Origin: Streptococcus suis
GTDB taxonomy: Bacteria > Bacillota > Bacilli > Lactobacillales > Streptococcaceae
Direction: 5' to 3'
DNA length: 46,455 nucleotides
NCBI RefSeq assembly: GCF_016775005.1
Contig: NZ_JAEUXI010000010.1
Location: 1-46,455 of the forward strand
Part shown: piece after piece, positions 36,011 to 44,462 of the stretch
Layout: each line of letters opens with the position of its first letter
Numbering within the stretch: position 1 is the first letter of the stretch
The notes under the pieces: generated by a model
Database searches by the model: none
Told to the model about the DNA's origin: nothing
What the model saw: only the letters and a program-made list of their open reading frames with translations
Position numbers and translations under genes: made by a program

Positions 36011-36707
36011 TTCCTTTTATATAGTAGCCTACGCCACGGCGAGTCAAAATGTATTCTGGACGGCTTGGCAAGTCTTCAATTTTTTCACGCAAACGACGGA
36101 CTGTCACATCGACTGTACGGACATCCCCAAAGTAATCGTAACCCCAGACCGTTTCAAGCAAGTGTTCCCGTGTCATCACCTGTCCCAAATGATTGGCCAG
36201 ATGGTGCAGCAACTCAAACTCACGGTGGGTCAATTCCAACTCTTTCCCGTGCTTTTTAGCCACAAAGGCATCTGGTACGATGACCAAATCACCAATGACA
36301 ATTTCAGGAGTACCCTGGTTGTCACTATCGACTTGGGTTTCAGACAATTCACTACGGCGTAAAAGAGCCTTAACACGCGCCTGCAATTCACGATTAGAGA
36401 AGGGCTTGGTCACATAATCATCCGCCCCTATTTCCAATCCAATAACCTTATCAAATTCACTGTCCTTAGCCGACAGCATCAAAATCGGTACATTACTGGT
36501 CTTACGAATTGTACGTGCCACTTCTAGCCCATCTATTTCAGGCAGCATCAAATCCAAAATCACAATATCTGGAAATTCTGCTTCAAATCGTTCCAAGGCT
36601 TCTTTCCCATCGAAGGCTGTCACGACTTCATAGCCCTCTCTGGTCATGTTAAACTTGATAATATCGGAGATTGGTCTCTCATCATCAACAACTAGAATTT
36701 TTTTCAT
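36003..36707 (-). CDS. vicR: Response regulator VicR (WalR)
   Basis: 234 residues. Receiver domain with VVDDE (about 6-10), phospho-acceptor Asp in [12 protein letters not shown] (about 52) and Lys in [10 protein letters not shown], then an OmpR/PhoB winged helix with [14 protein letters not shown]. Essential regulator of peptidoglycan turnover in streptococci. First gene of vicRKX; GTTAACATG start with AAAGGTG upstream. Divergent from the gln operon. Confidence 0.97.
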   Translation of the reverse strand: MKKILVVDDERPISDIIKFNMTREGYEVVTAFDGKEALERFEAEFPDIVILDLMLPEIDGLEVARTIRKTSNVPILMLSAKDSEFDKVIGLEIGADDYVTKPFSNRELQARVKALLRRSELSETQVDSDNQGTPEIVIGDLVIVPDAFVAKKHGKELELTHREFELLHHLANHLGQVMTREHLLETVWGYDYFGDVRTVDVTVRRLREKIEDLPSRPEYILTRRGVGYYIKGND

Positions 36708-36734
36708 GTTAACACCTTTGCATACTTTTTTACT

Positions 36735-36740
36735 ATTATA
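36735..36740 (-). promoter_or_regulatory. Extended -10 promoter of vicRKX
   Basis: TATAAT preceded by TGG on minus; weak -35. Confidence 0.55.
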
Positions 36741-36775
36741 CCAAAAACACTGACAGATGACACTTTACAAGTCTA

Positions 36776-36792
36776 TGTTATATTTTATGACA
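36776..36792. promoter_or_regulatory. GlnR box
   Basis: TGTTATATTTTATGACA fits the GlnR operator TGTNA-N7-TNACA at every fixed position and is extended to a perfect 8-bp dyad (36771-36797). It lies 29 bases upstream of the gln -35, in front of a glutamine/glutamate-type transporter, as expected for GlnR control. Confidence 0.75.
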
Positions 36793-36804
36793 TAGACAAC
36801 ATTA

Positions 36805-36819
36805 AATTGTCTGAAAATA
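36805..36819. promoter_or_regulatory. CodY-box candidate
   Basis: AATTGTCTGAAAATA matches AATTTTCWGAAAATT at 13 of 15 positions and ends 2 bases before the gln -35, a position suited to repression. Confidence 0.6.
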
Positions 36820-36820
36820 C

Positions 36821-36849
36821 TTGACTTTCATTTAGTCCAATGATAAGAT
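36821..36849 (+). promoter_or_regulatory. Promoter of the gln transport operon
   Basis: TTGACT (36821-36826), 17 bases, TAAGAT (36844-36849) preceded by TGA. Confidence 0.7.
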
Positions 36850-36882
36850 GAGACATAATTATTAAAAGGATAGGAGAATACT

Positions 36883-37644
36883 ATGGCCTTAGTTGAATTT
36901 AAAAACGTCAATAAATACTATGGAGACTATCATGCCCTCCGTGACATCAATCTATCTTTTGAAAAAGGACAGGTCGTTGTTTTACTTGGACCTTCCGGCT
37001 CTGGAAAATCAACCCTTATCCGTACCATTAATGGTTTAGAAGCAATTGATAATGGAAGTCTCGTGGTCAATGGACACGATATCTCTTCTACTTCTATCAA
37101 AGAATTGGTTGCCCTTCGCAAGGAAGTCGGCATGGTTTTCCAGCACTTCAACCTCTACCCACACAAGACTGTGTTAGAAAATGTCACTTTAGCTCCCATC
37201 AAGGTCTTGGGAATTGACAAGGCAACTGCTGAAAAAACAGCCCAAAAATATCTTGAATTTGTAAACCTTTGGGACCGCAAAGATTCCTATCCTGCCATGC
37301 TCTCCGGTGGACAAAAGCAACGGGTTGCCATCGCTCGGGGCTTGGCAATGAATCCTGAACTCCTCCTCTTTGACGAACCAACATCTGCCTTAGACCCAGA
37401 AACCATCGGAGATGTTCTGGCTGTTATGCAAAAGCTGGCACGCGATGGGATGAATATGATTGTCGTGACCCACGAGATGGGCTTCGCCCGTGAAGTAGCG
37501 GACCGCATCATCTTTATGGCAGAGGGAGAAGTCTTGGTCGATACAACAGATGTCAATGATTTCTTCGAAAATCCAACTGAGCCTCGTGCCAAGCAATTCC
37601 TCAGCAAGATTATCAACCACGAGTCCGACAAGGTAAAACTCTAG
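36883..37644 (+). CDS. glnQ: Amino-acid (glutamine-type) ABC transporter ATPase
   Basis: 253 residues. Walker A GPSGSGKST (about 37-45), Q-loop FQHFNLYPHKT, signature LSGGQKQR, Walker B LLFDEPTSALDPE, switch His VVTHEMGFAREVADR: the polar-amino-acid importer branch. First gene of a four-gene importer operon (ATPase, binding protein, two permeases). AGGAG lies 7 bases before the ATG. GlnR and CodY boxes upstream point to glutamine/glutamate uptake, but specificity is inferred. Confidence 0.92.
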   Translation: MALVEFKNVNKYYGDYHALRDINLSFEKGQVVVLLGPSGSGKSTLIRTINGLEAIDNGSLVVNGHDISSTSIKELVALRKEVGMVFQHFNLYPHKTVLENVTLAPIKVLGIDKATAEKTAQKYLEFVNLWDRKDSYPAMLSGGQKQRVAIARGLAMNPELLLFDEPTSALDPETIGDVLAVMQKLARDGMNMIVVTHEMGFAREVADRIIFMAEGEVLVDTTDVNDFFENPTEPRAKQFLSKIINHESDKVKL

Positions 37645-37654
37645 GAGGCCGCCT

Positions 37655-38494
37655 ATGACAGATAAGAAAATAAATCTCTTCTTGACCATCCGCCTCCTGA
37701 TCATTAGTTGCCTAGCCCTCTTTTTCATCCACCAACCTGTCGCTCAGACAGAAACACCTACTGAACTCTCGACTAGCGCTCAAGTTCAAGCCATCATCGA
37801 TAGAGGCGTGCTCCGTGTCGGAGTGAAACAGGACGTCCCTAACTTTGGTTACAAAAACCCTGATACTGGTGAATTCGAGGGAATGGAGATTGACATTGCT
37901 CGCAAAATTGCAGATGAATTGGGTGTAGAGATTGAATTTACCCCTGTTACGGCACAAACCCGAGGACCGCTCTTAGATAATGGTCAAGTCGATATGGTCA
38001 TCGCTACCTTCACCATCACTGAGGAACGTAAACTCCTCTACAATTTCACAACTCCTTACTACACAGATGCCGTTGGCTTATTGGTCAATAAAGATAGCGG
38101 AATTAAGACCTTTACCGACCTAGATGGAAAGACAATCGGTGTGGCTCAAGGCTCCATTACACGTACCCTCATCTCTGAATTGGCAGACAAGTATGGTATC
38201 TCTGTCAATTTTGCAGAGCTTGGTTCTTATCCAGAACTCTCTGTCTCGCTACGCGCTCACCGTACAGACGCATTTTCTGTCGACCAATCTATCCTTTCTG
38301 GGTATATCAGCTCAAAATCTGAACTCATGGACTTTAGCTTCTCAGCTTCAGACTATGGTATCGTGACTAAATTATCCAATACGGAGCTTAACGACTACTT
38401 AAACAGCCTGGTTGAAGAATGGACAGCTGACGGTAGTCTTCAAGCCATCTATGATGCTAATGGTCTAGAACCAGTAACAGAAACTGACGAATAG
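37655..38494 (+). CDS. Amino-acid ABC transporter substrate-binding protein
   Basis: 279 residues. Family 3 solute-binding fold: GVLRVGVKQDVPNFGYKN, EGMEIDIARKIADELG, VDMVIATFTITEERK, YYTDAVGLLV, DAFSVDQSIL. The N-terminus (hydrophobic about 8-25) has IISC at 16-19, a minimal lipobox, but the Cys is followed by more hydrophobic residues, so lipoprotein processing is doubtful; a signal anchor or cleavage after PVAQ is equally possible. Captures glutamine, glutamate or aspartate outside the membrane. 10 bases after glnQ; GGAGG before the ATG. Confidence 0.9.
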   Translation: MTDKKINLFLTIRLLIISCLALFFIHQPVAQTETPTELSTSAQVQAIIDRGVLRVGVKQDVPNFGYKNPDTGEFEGMEIDIARKIADELGVEIEFTPVTAQTRGPLLDNGQVDMVIATFTITEERKLLYNFTTPYYTDAVGLLVNKDSGIKTFTDLDGKTIGVAQGSITRTLISELADKYGISVNFAELGSYPELSVSLRAHRTDAFSVDQSILSGYISSKSELMDFSFSASDYGIVTKLSNTELNDYLNSLVEEWTADGSLQAIYDANGLEPVTETDE

Positions 38495-38508
38495 AAAGGT
38501 GAAACAAT

Positions 38509-39207
38509 ATGACAGTTTTAACAACTAGTCCTTACGCTTGGGAAAATTGGGTCAGTTACTTCAATGATTTTCCAACTTTTTTCCAAGGCTTTCTCTTTAC
38601 CTTAGCCATTTCTGTCGGCGCCTTTATCATGGCCATGTTTTTAGGAATTGTCTTTGGTAGTCTCTCTTCCAGCAAAAATAAAGTTTTAAAAATCATCGCA
38701 CGTGTCTATGTTGAATACTATCAGAATACACCGCTTTTGGTTCAGTTCATGATTGTTTATTATGGACTTCCACTGATTTCCAACTACGTACTCATGCCGT
38801 CCATCTACTGGACAGCTGTTATCTGCGTCGGACTCTATCACGGTGCCTATATCGCAGAAGTCATTCGTGCAGGGATAGAAGCGGTGCCGACTGGGCAAAC
38901 TGAAGCCGCACTTTCACAGGGATTTACCCAGGCTGAAACCATGCGAATCATCATCTTGCCACAGGCTATTCCGACCATTCTTCCACCTTTGACCAACCAA
39001 GTAGTAAACTTAATTAAGAATACGGCTACTGTTGCCATCATCTCTGGAGCTGATATTATGTTTATGACAAAATCTTGGTCTGCCATGAATGCCAACTACA
39101 TCCCAGCCTTTGCTGGTGCTGCTTTCCTTTACTTCATCATGTGCTTCCCTGTTGCAAGCTGGGGTCGCCGCATTGAAGAAAAGAATAAGTCAGCTTTTTC
39201 ACACTAA
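38509..39207 (+). CDS. Amino-acid ABC transporter permease
   Basis: 232 residues, about five membrane segments (26-48, 66-88, 95-115, 155-178, 195-218). EAALSQGFTQAETMRIIILPQA is split here as the EAA loop (EAALSQGFTQ then MRIIILPQA) that contacts the ATPase. Pairs with the next gene. GAAAGGTG upstream of the ATG; 14 bases after the binding protein. Confidence 0.92.
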   Translation: MTVLTTSPYAWENWVSYFNDFPTFFQGFLFTLAISVGAFIMAMFLGIVFGSLSSSKNKVLKIIARVYVEYYQNTPLLVQFMIVYYGLPLISNYVLMPSIYWTAVICVGLYHGAYIAEVIRAGIEAVPTGQTEAALSQGFTQAETMRIIILPQAIPTILPPLTNQVVNLIKNTATVAIISGADIMFMTKSWSAMNANYIPAFAGAAFLYFIMCFPVASWGRRIEEKNKSAFSH

Positions 39208-39221
39208 TAGGAGGTTGAACG

Positions 39222-39881
39222 ATGAATTATGTTTTAGAATTACTCAAACCTTCAACCTTCCAACTCTTGTGGAGTGGTTTGAAGTTAACCCTCTATATCT
39301 CAAGCATTTCGGTAATCCTGTCCGTTCTTTTCGGAATGATTCTAGCTATCATGCGCAACGGAAAAAATCCAATTTTCAAGTGGATTGCAACCATCTATAT
39401 CGAATTTGTGCGTAATGTGCCAAACTTGCTTTGGATCTTCACTGTCTTCTTGGTCTTCCAAATGAAGTCAACGCCTGCTGGTATCACTGCTTTTACCATT
39501 TTTACCACGGCAGCCATGGCCGAGATTATCCGTGGTGGCCTCAACGCCATCGGACCAGGCCAGACCGAAGCTGGCTTGTCACAGGGTTTTACCCCAGTAC
39601 AAATCATGGTTTATATCATCATGCCACAGGCCATTCGTAAGATGCTGCCAGCCATCATCTCGCAGATTGTAACGGTCATCAAGGACACTAGTTTCCTCTA
39701 CTCCGTAATCGCTCTTCAAGAACTCTTTGGTGCGAGTCAAATCCTTATGGGACGTTACTTTGAAGCAGAGCAAGTCTTTGCCCTCTACATCATGGTCGCC
39801 TTGATTTACTTTAGCATCAACTTTGCCATTTCAAGCCTGTCACGTTATGTGGCTAAGTCTTGGGCGAGCAGTATTGAATAA
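39222..39881 (+). CDS. Amino-acid ABC transporter permease
   Basis: 219 residues, about five membrane segments. EAA loop: EAGLSQGFTP followed by MVYIIMPQAIRKMLP. Second half of the heterodimeric channel. GGAGG 7 bases before the ATG. Its TAA stop (39879-39881) abuts the RUP-like repeat. Confidence 0.92.
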   Translation: MNYVLELLKPSTFQLLWSGLKLTLYISSISVILSVLFGMILAIMRNGKNPIFKWIATIYIEFVRNVPNLLWIFTVFLVFQMKSTPAGITAFTIFTTAAMAEIIRGGLNAIGPGQTEAGLSQGFTPVQIMVYIIMPQAIRKMLPAIISQIVTVIKDTSFLYSVIALQELFGASQILMGRYFEAEQVFALYIMVALIYFSINFAISSLSRYVAKSWASSIE

Positions 39882-39983
39882 TACTCTTCGAAAATCAAAC
39901 TCAGCCGTTGTTGACTTGATTTGATGAACTTCAGTTCTATCTGCATCTGCGTCGCCTAGCCTGATTTTGATTTTCATTGAGTA
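39882..39983. mobile_element. RUP-like miniature inverted-repeat element
   Basis: 102 bp with imperfect terminal inverted repeats: TACTCTTCGAAAATCAAAC at the left and TACTCAATGAAAATCAAAA as reverse complement of the right. This matches the pneumococcal RUP family, thought to be moved by IS630-type transposases. It lies directly after the permease stop codon and before the operon terminator, so it is transcribed in the 3' UTR. Confidence 0.75.
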
Positions 39984-39993
39984 CTACCTAAAC

Positions 39994-40019
39994 TCCCAGC
40001 CAGTCGGTTGGGATTTTTT
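39994..40019 (+). terminator. Terminator of the gln operon
   Basis: 8-bp stem with one wobble (arms 39994-40001 and 40006-40013) then six T on plus. Confidence 0.85.
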
Positions 40020-40025
40020 GCTGTC

Positions 40026-40051
40026 AAAAAAGAAGCCCTTTCGGACTTCTT
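40026..40051 (-). terminator. Terminator of thrS
   Basis: 9-bp stem with one wobble (arms 40030-40038 and 40043-40051), loop TTTC on plus, T run on minus. Confidence 0.85.
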
Positions 40052-40063
40052 ACTTTATAATTC

Positions 40064-42016
40064 TTATTCTACTGCTTCAGCTGGTCGTGACTTGCGAGCA
40101 ATATCTGCTAAGATATGGTCCACAAATTCTGCAACAGACTGAGTTTGCGTTGCCTTGCTTCCGTAGCGACGAACGTTGACAGCATTGTCTTCCATTTCCT
40201 TGTCACCGACGATGAGTTGGTATGGAATCTTGCTGGTCTGACTCTGACGAATCTTGTACTGCATCTTCTCATTACGTTCATCCACGTGTACACGAACGCC
40301 ACGGTCTTGCAATTCTTTGGCAACCTTCCAAGCGTAATCCAGGTGAGCCTCCACAGAAATTGGAATCATGGTCACTTGGGTTGGAGCCAACCAAGTCGGG
40401 AAGGCACCTTTGTAGGTTTCGATCAAGATGGCAGTGAAGCGTTCCATAGTCGAGATAACACCACGGTGAATCATGACTGGGCGGTGTTCTTCACCGTCAG
40501 CACCAATGTAGGTCAGACCAAAGCGTTCTGGCAAGAGGAAGTCCAACTGAATAGTTGACAACGTTTCCTCATTTCCAAGGGCAGTCTTAACCTGAATATC
40601 CAACTTCGGACCGTAGAAGGCTGCTTCACCTTCTGCCTCAAAGTAGTCCACGCCCATTTCATCCATGGCACCCTTCAGCATACGCTGGGCATTTTCCCAC
40701 ATCTCATCGTTATCATAGTACTTCTCTTTGTCCTCTGGGTCACGATAAGACAGGCGGAAACGGTAGTCGTTTAGGTTGAAATCTGCGTACACATCGATAA
40801 TCAACTGGAGAGCTTTTTTGAACTCTTCTTGGATTTGCTCAGGTGTCACGAAAATATGACCGTCGTTAAGAGTCATCTCACGCACCCGTTGCAATCCAGT
40901 AAGAGCACCTGATTTCTCATAGCGGTGCATCATACCAAGCTCAGCGATACGTACTGGCAATTCACGATAAGAACGCACGTGGTTTTTATAAACTTGAATG
41001 TGGTGCGGACAGTTCATCGGACGAAGCACAAACTCCTCACCGTCGCCCATGTCCATAGTTGGGAACATGTCTTCATGGTAATGTTCCCAGTGACCCGAAG
41101 TCTTGTAGAGTTCAACCGAAGCCAACGGTGGTGTGTAAACGTGCTGGTAGCCTGAAGCCAATTCCTTGTCTGTGATGTAACGCTCCAAGGTACGACGAAT
41201 GGTCGCTCCATTTGGCAACCAGAATGGCAAACCTTGACCAACTTCTTGGCTGATCATGAAGAGATCCAATTCCTTACCAAGTTTACGGTGGTCACGTTCT
41301 TTGGCTTCCTCACGCATTTGAAGGTAAGCCTTGAGGTCTTTCTTGTCAAACCAAGCTGTACCATAAACACGTTGCATCATTGGGTTTTCGCTCTTACCAC
41401 GCCAGTATGCACCAGCCACATTGAGCAATTCAAAAATCTGGATACGGCCTGTTGACGGAACGTGCGGGCCACGGCAGAGGTCAACGTATTCTCCCTGAGT
41501 ATAAATGGTCAAACCGCCCTCGTCATCAGAATGCTCTTGAATCAATTCCAACTTGTAAGGATCGTTTTTGAAAATCTCAAGAGCTTCTTCCTTAGTTACC
41601 TCACGGCGTTCTGAAGGGAAGTTTTCCTTGACAATCTTCATCATTTCTTCCTGAATGCGTGGTAGGTCTTCATTTGAAATCTGGCCAGCCGCATTGTCCG
41701 TATCGTAGTAGAAACCGTCCTGAATAGCTGGACCAACCCCCAACTTGATGTCTGGGAAAAGACGACGAGCCGCTTGGGCAAACAAGTGGGCAGCTGAGTG
41801 ACGCAAGATGGCCAAGGCATCCTCATGGTCAGGCGTTACGATTTCAAGCGTACCGTCCTCTTCGATGGCACGAGTGGTGTCAATCAATTTACCGTTGAAC
41901 TTACCAGCAAGAGCCTTTTTCGCCAAAGACTTGCTGATGCTCTCCGCAATTTCAAAAGTAGTCACACCAGCTTGATACTCACGAACAGCACCATCTGGGA
42001 AAGTAATATGAATCAT
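40064..42016 (-). CDS. thrS: Threonyl-tRNA synthetase
   Basis: 650 residues. Charges tRNA-Thr. N-terminal TGS domain ([13 protein letters not shown]), editing domain with [10 protein letters not shown] (about 73-82), class II catalytic core with motif 2 region [17 protein letters not shown] and motif 3 [13 protein letters not shown], and the anticodon-binding domain from about 545. Length normal. The ATG at 42014-42016 is set by conserved homology, yet the bases before it (TTTATATCTTATATT) hold no Shine-Dalgarno. A T-box lies upstream of the MazG-like gene rather than directly before thrS. Confidence 0.97.
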   Translation of the reverse strand: MIHITFPDGAVREYQAGVTTFEIAESISKSLAKKALAGKFNGKLIDTTRAIEEDGTLEIVTPDHEDALAILRHSAAHLFAQAARRLFPDIKLGVGPAIQDGFYYDTDNAAGQISNEDLPRIQEEMMKIVKENFPSERREVTKEEALEIFKNDPYKLELIQEHSDDEGGLTIYTQGEYVDLCRGPHVPSTGRIQIFELLNVAGAYWRGKSENPMMQRVYGTAWFDKKDLKAYLQMREEAKERDHRKLGKELDLFMISQEVGQGLPFWLPNGATIRRTLERYITDKELASGYQHVYTPPLASVELYKTSGHWEHYHEDMFPTMDMGDGEEFVLRPMNCPHHIQVYKNHVRSYRELPVRIAELGMMHRYEKSGALTGLQRVREMTLNDGHIFVTPEQIQEEFKKALQLIIDVYADFNLNDYRFRLSYRDPEDKEKYYDNDEMWENAQRMLKGAMDEMGVDYFEAEGEAAFYGPKLDIQVKTALGNEETLSTIQLDFLLPERFGLTYIGADGEEHRPVMIHRGVISTMERFTAILIETYKGAFPTWLAPTQVTMIPISVEAHLDYAWKVAKELQDRGVRVHVDERNEKMQYKIRQSQTSKIPYQLIVGDKEMEDNAVNVRRYGSKATQTQSVAEFVDHILADIARKSRPAEAVE

Positions 42017-42165
42017 AATATAAGATATAAAGGGCGTTAAGCGGACACAGACAAAATAGGATACAGAACGACGACACGAGCGTCTAGTTCTCGTTTATCT
42101 TTTTGGCCCAGTCCGTAGCCCGTATTCAGTTCAACCAAATACGGATGCCCTAGTCCTTTCTATTT
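42017..42165 (-). other. Structured gap between the MazG-like gene and thrS
   Basis: 149 bp with a 7-bp stem CCGTATT/AATACGG (about 42120-42144), no T run, and a short open frame 42037-42138 (33 codons, TTG start, poor SD) reading [18 protein letters not shown] and ending LSVSA. I cannot say whether it is translated. A weak thrS promoter (TTGTCT, 17 bases, TTTATA) may also lie here. Confidence 0.3.
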
Positions 42166-42492
42166 TTATTTATTTTTAATCCCTAGTAACTCTTCTTTTT
42201 GAGTTAAAAAGGTTTCCATTTCTTTTTGGACGTCAATATCCAGTCGGTCAGCCAGTTCAATCAACCACCAGATATTTTCAGCCATTTTATGCTCCAAGGT
42301 ATAGGGCGTTTCATCATAGTAACGACCCTGCTTAGTCATAATCAGGCGGTTCATGTTGCCAATATCGTTGGTCAAAGCCAAGAGGTCTTCCTCAATGGAC
42401 CACTCTTTATCGTGGTGCTTGACCTCCAACTCTCTGTAAGCCTTGCGAACGGCTAGGCAACGGTCAATCGTTTCTTGTGGAATGCTGGTCAA
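42166..42492 (-). CDS. MazG-like nucleotide pyrophosphohydrolase domain protein
   Basis: 108 residues from the TTG at 42490-42492, which has AAGGAG 6 bases upstream; the ATG at 42498 directly abuts that SD and is less likely. All-alpha MazG pattern: EEDLLALTNDIGNMNRL (about 38-54) and the metal-binding helix EHKMAENIWWLIELADRLDI, with Glu/Asp spaced as ExxxxLIELAD. The family hydrolyses non-canonical or stress nucleotides to monophosphates; substrate unknown here. It is the first gene after a T-box leader and precedes thrS by 149 bases. Confidence 0.75.
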   Translation of the reverse strand: MTSIPQETIDRCLAVRKAYRELEVKHHDKEWSIEEDLLALTNDIGNMNRLIMTKQGRYYDETPYTLEHKMAENIWWLIELADRLDIDVQKEMETFLTQKEELLGIKNK

Positions 42493-42512
42493 CTTCATCT
42501 CCTTGTTTTGTC

Positions 42513-42730
42513 AAAAAAGAAAATACGACGCCCTCGCAAAAGGACGTCGTAACGTGGTTCCACCTTCATTCGCAGTCACGCTAAAAAGCCTGACTACCTC
42601 AGATTGGCGATAAGGGAACCACCCTTTTATGTTTGCATAAAATTATACCGAGTAGTGTCAATCCTATCCTCTATGTGCTTGCACCCACCGCACACTCTCT
42701 CAAAGATTTCCTAGAATTGATAAGTCTCTA
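42513..42730 (-). promoter_or_regulatory. T-box riboswitch leader
   Basis: The T-box core AGGTGGAACCACG is at 42553-42565 on minus, followed by a terminator (stem arms 42525-42533 and 42542-42550, T run 42513-42518). Upstream, a Stem I region holds GAGAGAGTGT, GGTGGGTGCAAGC and GACACTACTC. A Thr ACT codon in the last is a candidate specifier, which fits thrS downstream. Uncharged tRNA would switch on transcription. Confidence 0.85.
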
Positions 42731-42736
42731 AAAGCT

Positions 42737-42765
42737 ATTATAACAGTCAAAGTATGAAAACTCAA
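42737..42765 (-). promoter_or_regulatory. Promoter of the T-box transcript
   Basis: On minus TTGAGT (42760-42765), 17 bases, TATAAT (42737-42742). The -35 overlaps the stop codon of the upstream frameshifted gene (42762-42764). Confidence 0.8.
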
Positions 42766-43143
42766 GTATTTTTCTTAGAATTCCCACTCCGCTTCCAATT
42801 TCTAACCAAGATTCCAATACCAGACCCTAAAAAACCAACCACCATATAGGGAAGCACATAAACCTCCGCTCCTTCCGCATGTGGAAAAACCAAGCTATCA
42901 ACAGGTAAATACAGCAACCCCAAGACTAAAGGAAACCACCAAGAAAAACCATGTTTAGCCCGAATAAATGGCGGAAATAAGTAAAATCAAGACAGGTTGG
43001 TAGACTAGCAAGAGGTTTATGATAAATCCCTTGATAATCAAGTCATCCAAAGGAGCACGAAGCATGAGGATAGGCACTAGATAGTAAACCAAGCAGATAG
43101 GGAACAAATACCATACGAGCTTTCCACCATCCTTCATCATCAT
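42762..43143 (-). pseudogene. Frameshifted small membrane protein
   Basis: Frame one (43143 down to a stop at 42955) encodes 62 residues with two membrane segments and ends LISAIYSG. Shifting one frame at about 42957-42958 continues with KHGFSWWFPLVLGLLYLP and a further hydrophobic part, ending at TGA 42762-42764. Together they give a protein of about 125 residues like a conserved streptococcal membrane protein with a YG-x-KHGF motif, so a single indel is likely. AGGAGG precedes a run of three ATG codons. It follows the glycosyltransferase gene by 5 bases, in the same operon. Sequencing error is not excluded. Confidence 0.65.
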
Positions 43144-43148
43144 TCCTC

Positions 43149-44462
43149 CTAGTCAAAGAAATTGCGCACCGAACGAACCTGATCAACTGATTTTTTCAAA
43201 ATCTTTACTGTACGATCCGAAGAAGTAACCAGAACCCTTCTTGGCAGAGAGATAGCTCCCTTAATCAAAGATTCTGCAACGGAATCCTCATTGATATGCT
43301 GTTTTCGAAAATCATGAGAAATTTTCAAATCTAGATAAAACTCGTAGACCCGTCGTCCGAAATTTGTGGAAGAGATTTCATACAGCTTCTTCTCTAAATG
43401 GAAGTCATTCATAGCTGGGGTCAACAAGATTGCATCTAAAACAGCATCTGCCAAATCAACCTCGCGTTGATACAAGGTACCAAACATCTTATCCGAGATG
43501 ACATTGTCCAAATAAGAATTGGCGTGAGCAATAATCGGCGTACCTGAAGCCAAGCTCTCTAAGAAAGTCAGCCCTTGAGTCTCACTGGTCGAAGCGGAAA
43601 TAAAGAAGTCCGCCGCCTTATAATAAAGGGCTGTTTCACTCGGCGCAATCATGCCTGTCATCTGGATGACATCCGTCATTTGAACTTGGTCAATCAAGGA
43701 TTGTAACTCTTCTGAGTATGGACCTCCACCGACAATGACCAACTTGACCTTTGGATTTTCCTGCACAATGCGTGGCATAGCCTTGACAATTGCTTGGATA
43801 TTTTTTTCATGTGAAATTCGAGACAGACTAAGCAACATGGTTTCATCCGAAGCAATCCCCAAAAGCTGCCGCAGCTCCGCGACGTCATCCTGACTGATTT
43901 CAGGTCGATCGAACTTGACCAAGTCAATTCCCGTCGGAATCACACGTTTCTCAATCGGAATCTGGTATGTCGTCAACAGGTCATCCACAATCTCGCTTGG
44001 GCAAATAACCCCATCCAAATCACGAAAATAAGCTCGCACCAAATACTTGATCATACTTGGCCGAATCAAGCGCCCTTTGGCAATATAATGGACATAATCT
44101 TCGTACTGCGTATGATAGGTATGAAGTACAGGAATATCTAATTCCTTGGCAATCATTTTCCCCAAAATCCCCAATGAAAACTCTGTCTGGGTGTGGATAA
44201 TGTCTAACTTATAGCGCTGGGCGATTTTCAAGGCATCTGTAAAGCCAGCATAGGCCACCCGTCTATCTTTAAAAGCAAAGAATGGGATACTGGGAATGCG
44301 AATAATGTCCCAATCCTCATAGCGATTGACATCCTCATCTGTCGTTGTAAAGATAAAAACCGTATGCCCTTGCTTTTCCAATTCCGTCTTCAAGGTCCGA
44401 ATAGAGGTCGCCACCCCGGACACTTGTGGAAAATAAGTATCTGTAAACAATCCAATCCGCAT
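43149..44462 (-). CDS. Glycolipid glycosyltransferase (GT4), glucosyl-diacylglycerol synthase-like
   Basis: 437 residues. GT-B fold: N-terminal MRIGLFTDTYFPQVSGVATS, middle HTYHTQYEDYVHYI, acceptor site VIPTGIDLVKF, donor site SLSRISHEKNI and EX7E-type STSETQGLTFLESLASG (about 290-306). A C-terminal extension of about 80 basic residues ends RNFFD and may bind membrane. The pneumococcal homologue makes alpha-monoglucosyl-diacylglycerol, the substrate of CpoA. ATG is directly after the cpoA TAG; SD AGGGAG lies within cpoA. Confidence 0.88.
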   Translation of the reverse strand: MRIGLFTDTYFPQVSGVATSIRTLKTELEKQGHTVFIFTTTDEDVNRYEDWDIIRIPSIPFFAFKDRRVAYAGFTDALKIAQRYKLDIIHTQTEFSLGILGKMIAKELDIPVLHTYHTQYEDYVHYIAKGRLIRPSMIKYLVRAYFRDLDGVICPSEIVDDLLTTYQIPIEKRVIPTGIDLVKFDRPEISQDDVAELRQLLGIASDETMLLSLSRISHEKNIQAIVKAMPRIVQENPKVKLVIVGGGPYSEELQSLIDQVQMTDVIQMTGMIAPSETALYYKAADFFISASTSETQGLTFLESLASGTPIIAHANSYLDNVISDKMFGTLYQREVDLADAVLDAILLTPAMNDFHLEKKLYEISSTNFGRRVYEFYLDLKISHDFRKQHINEDSVAESLIKGAISLPRRVLVTSSDRTVKILKKSVDQVRSVRNFFD

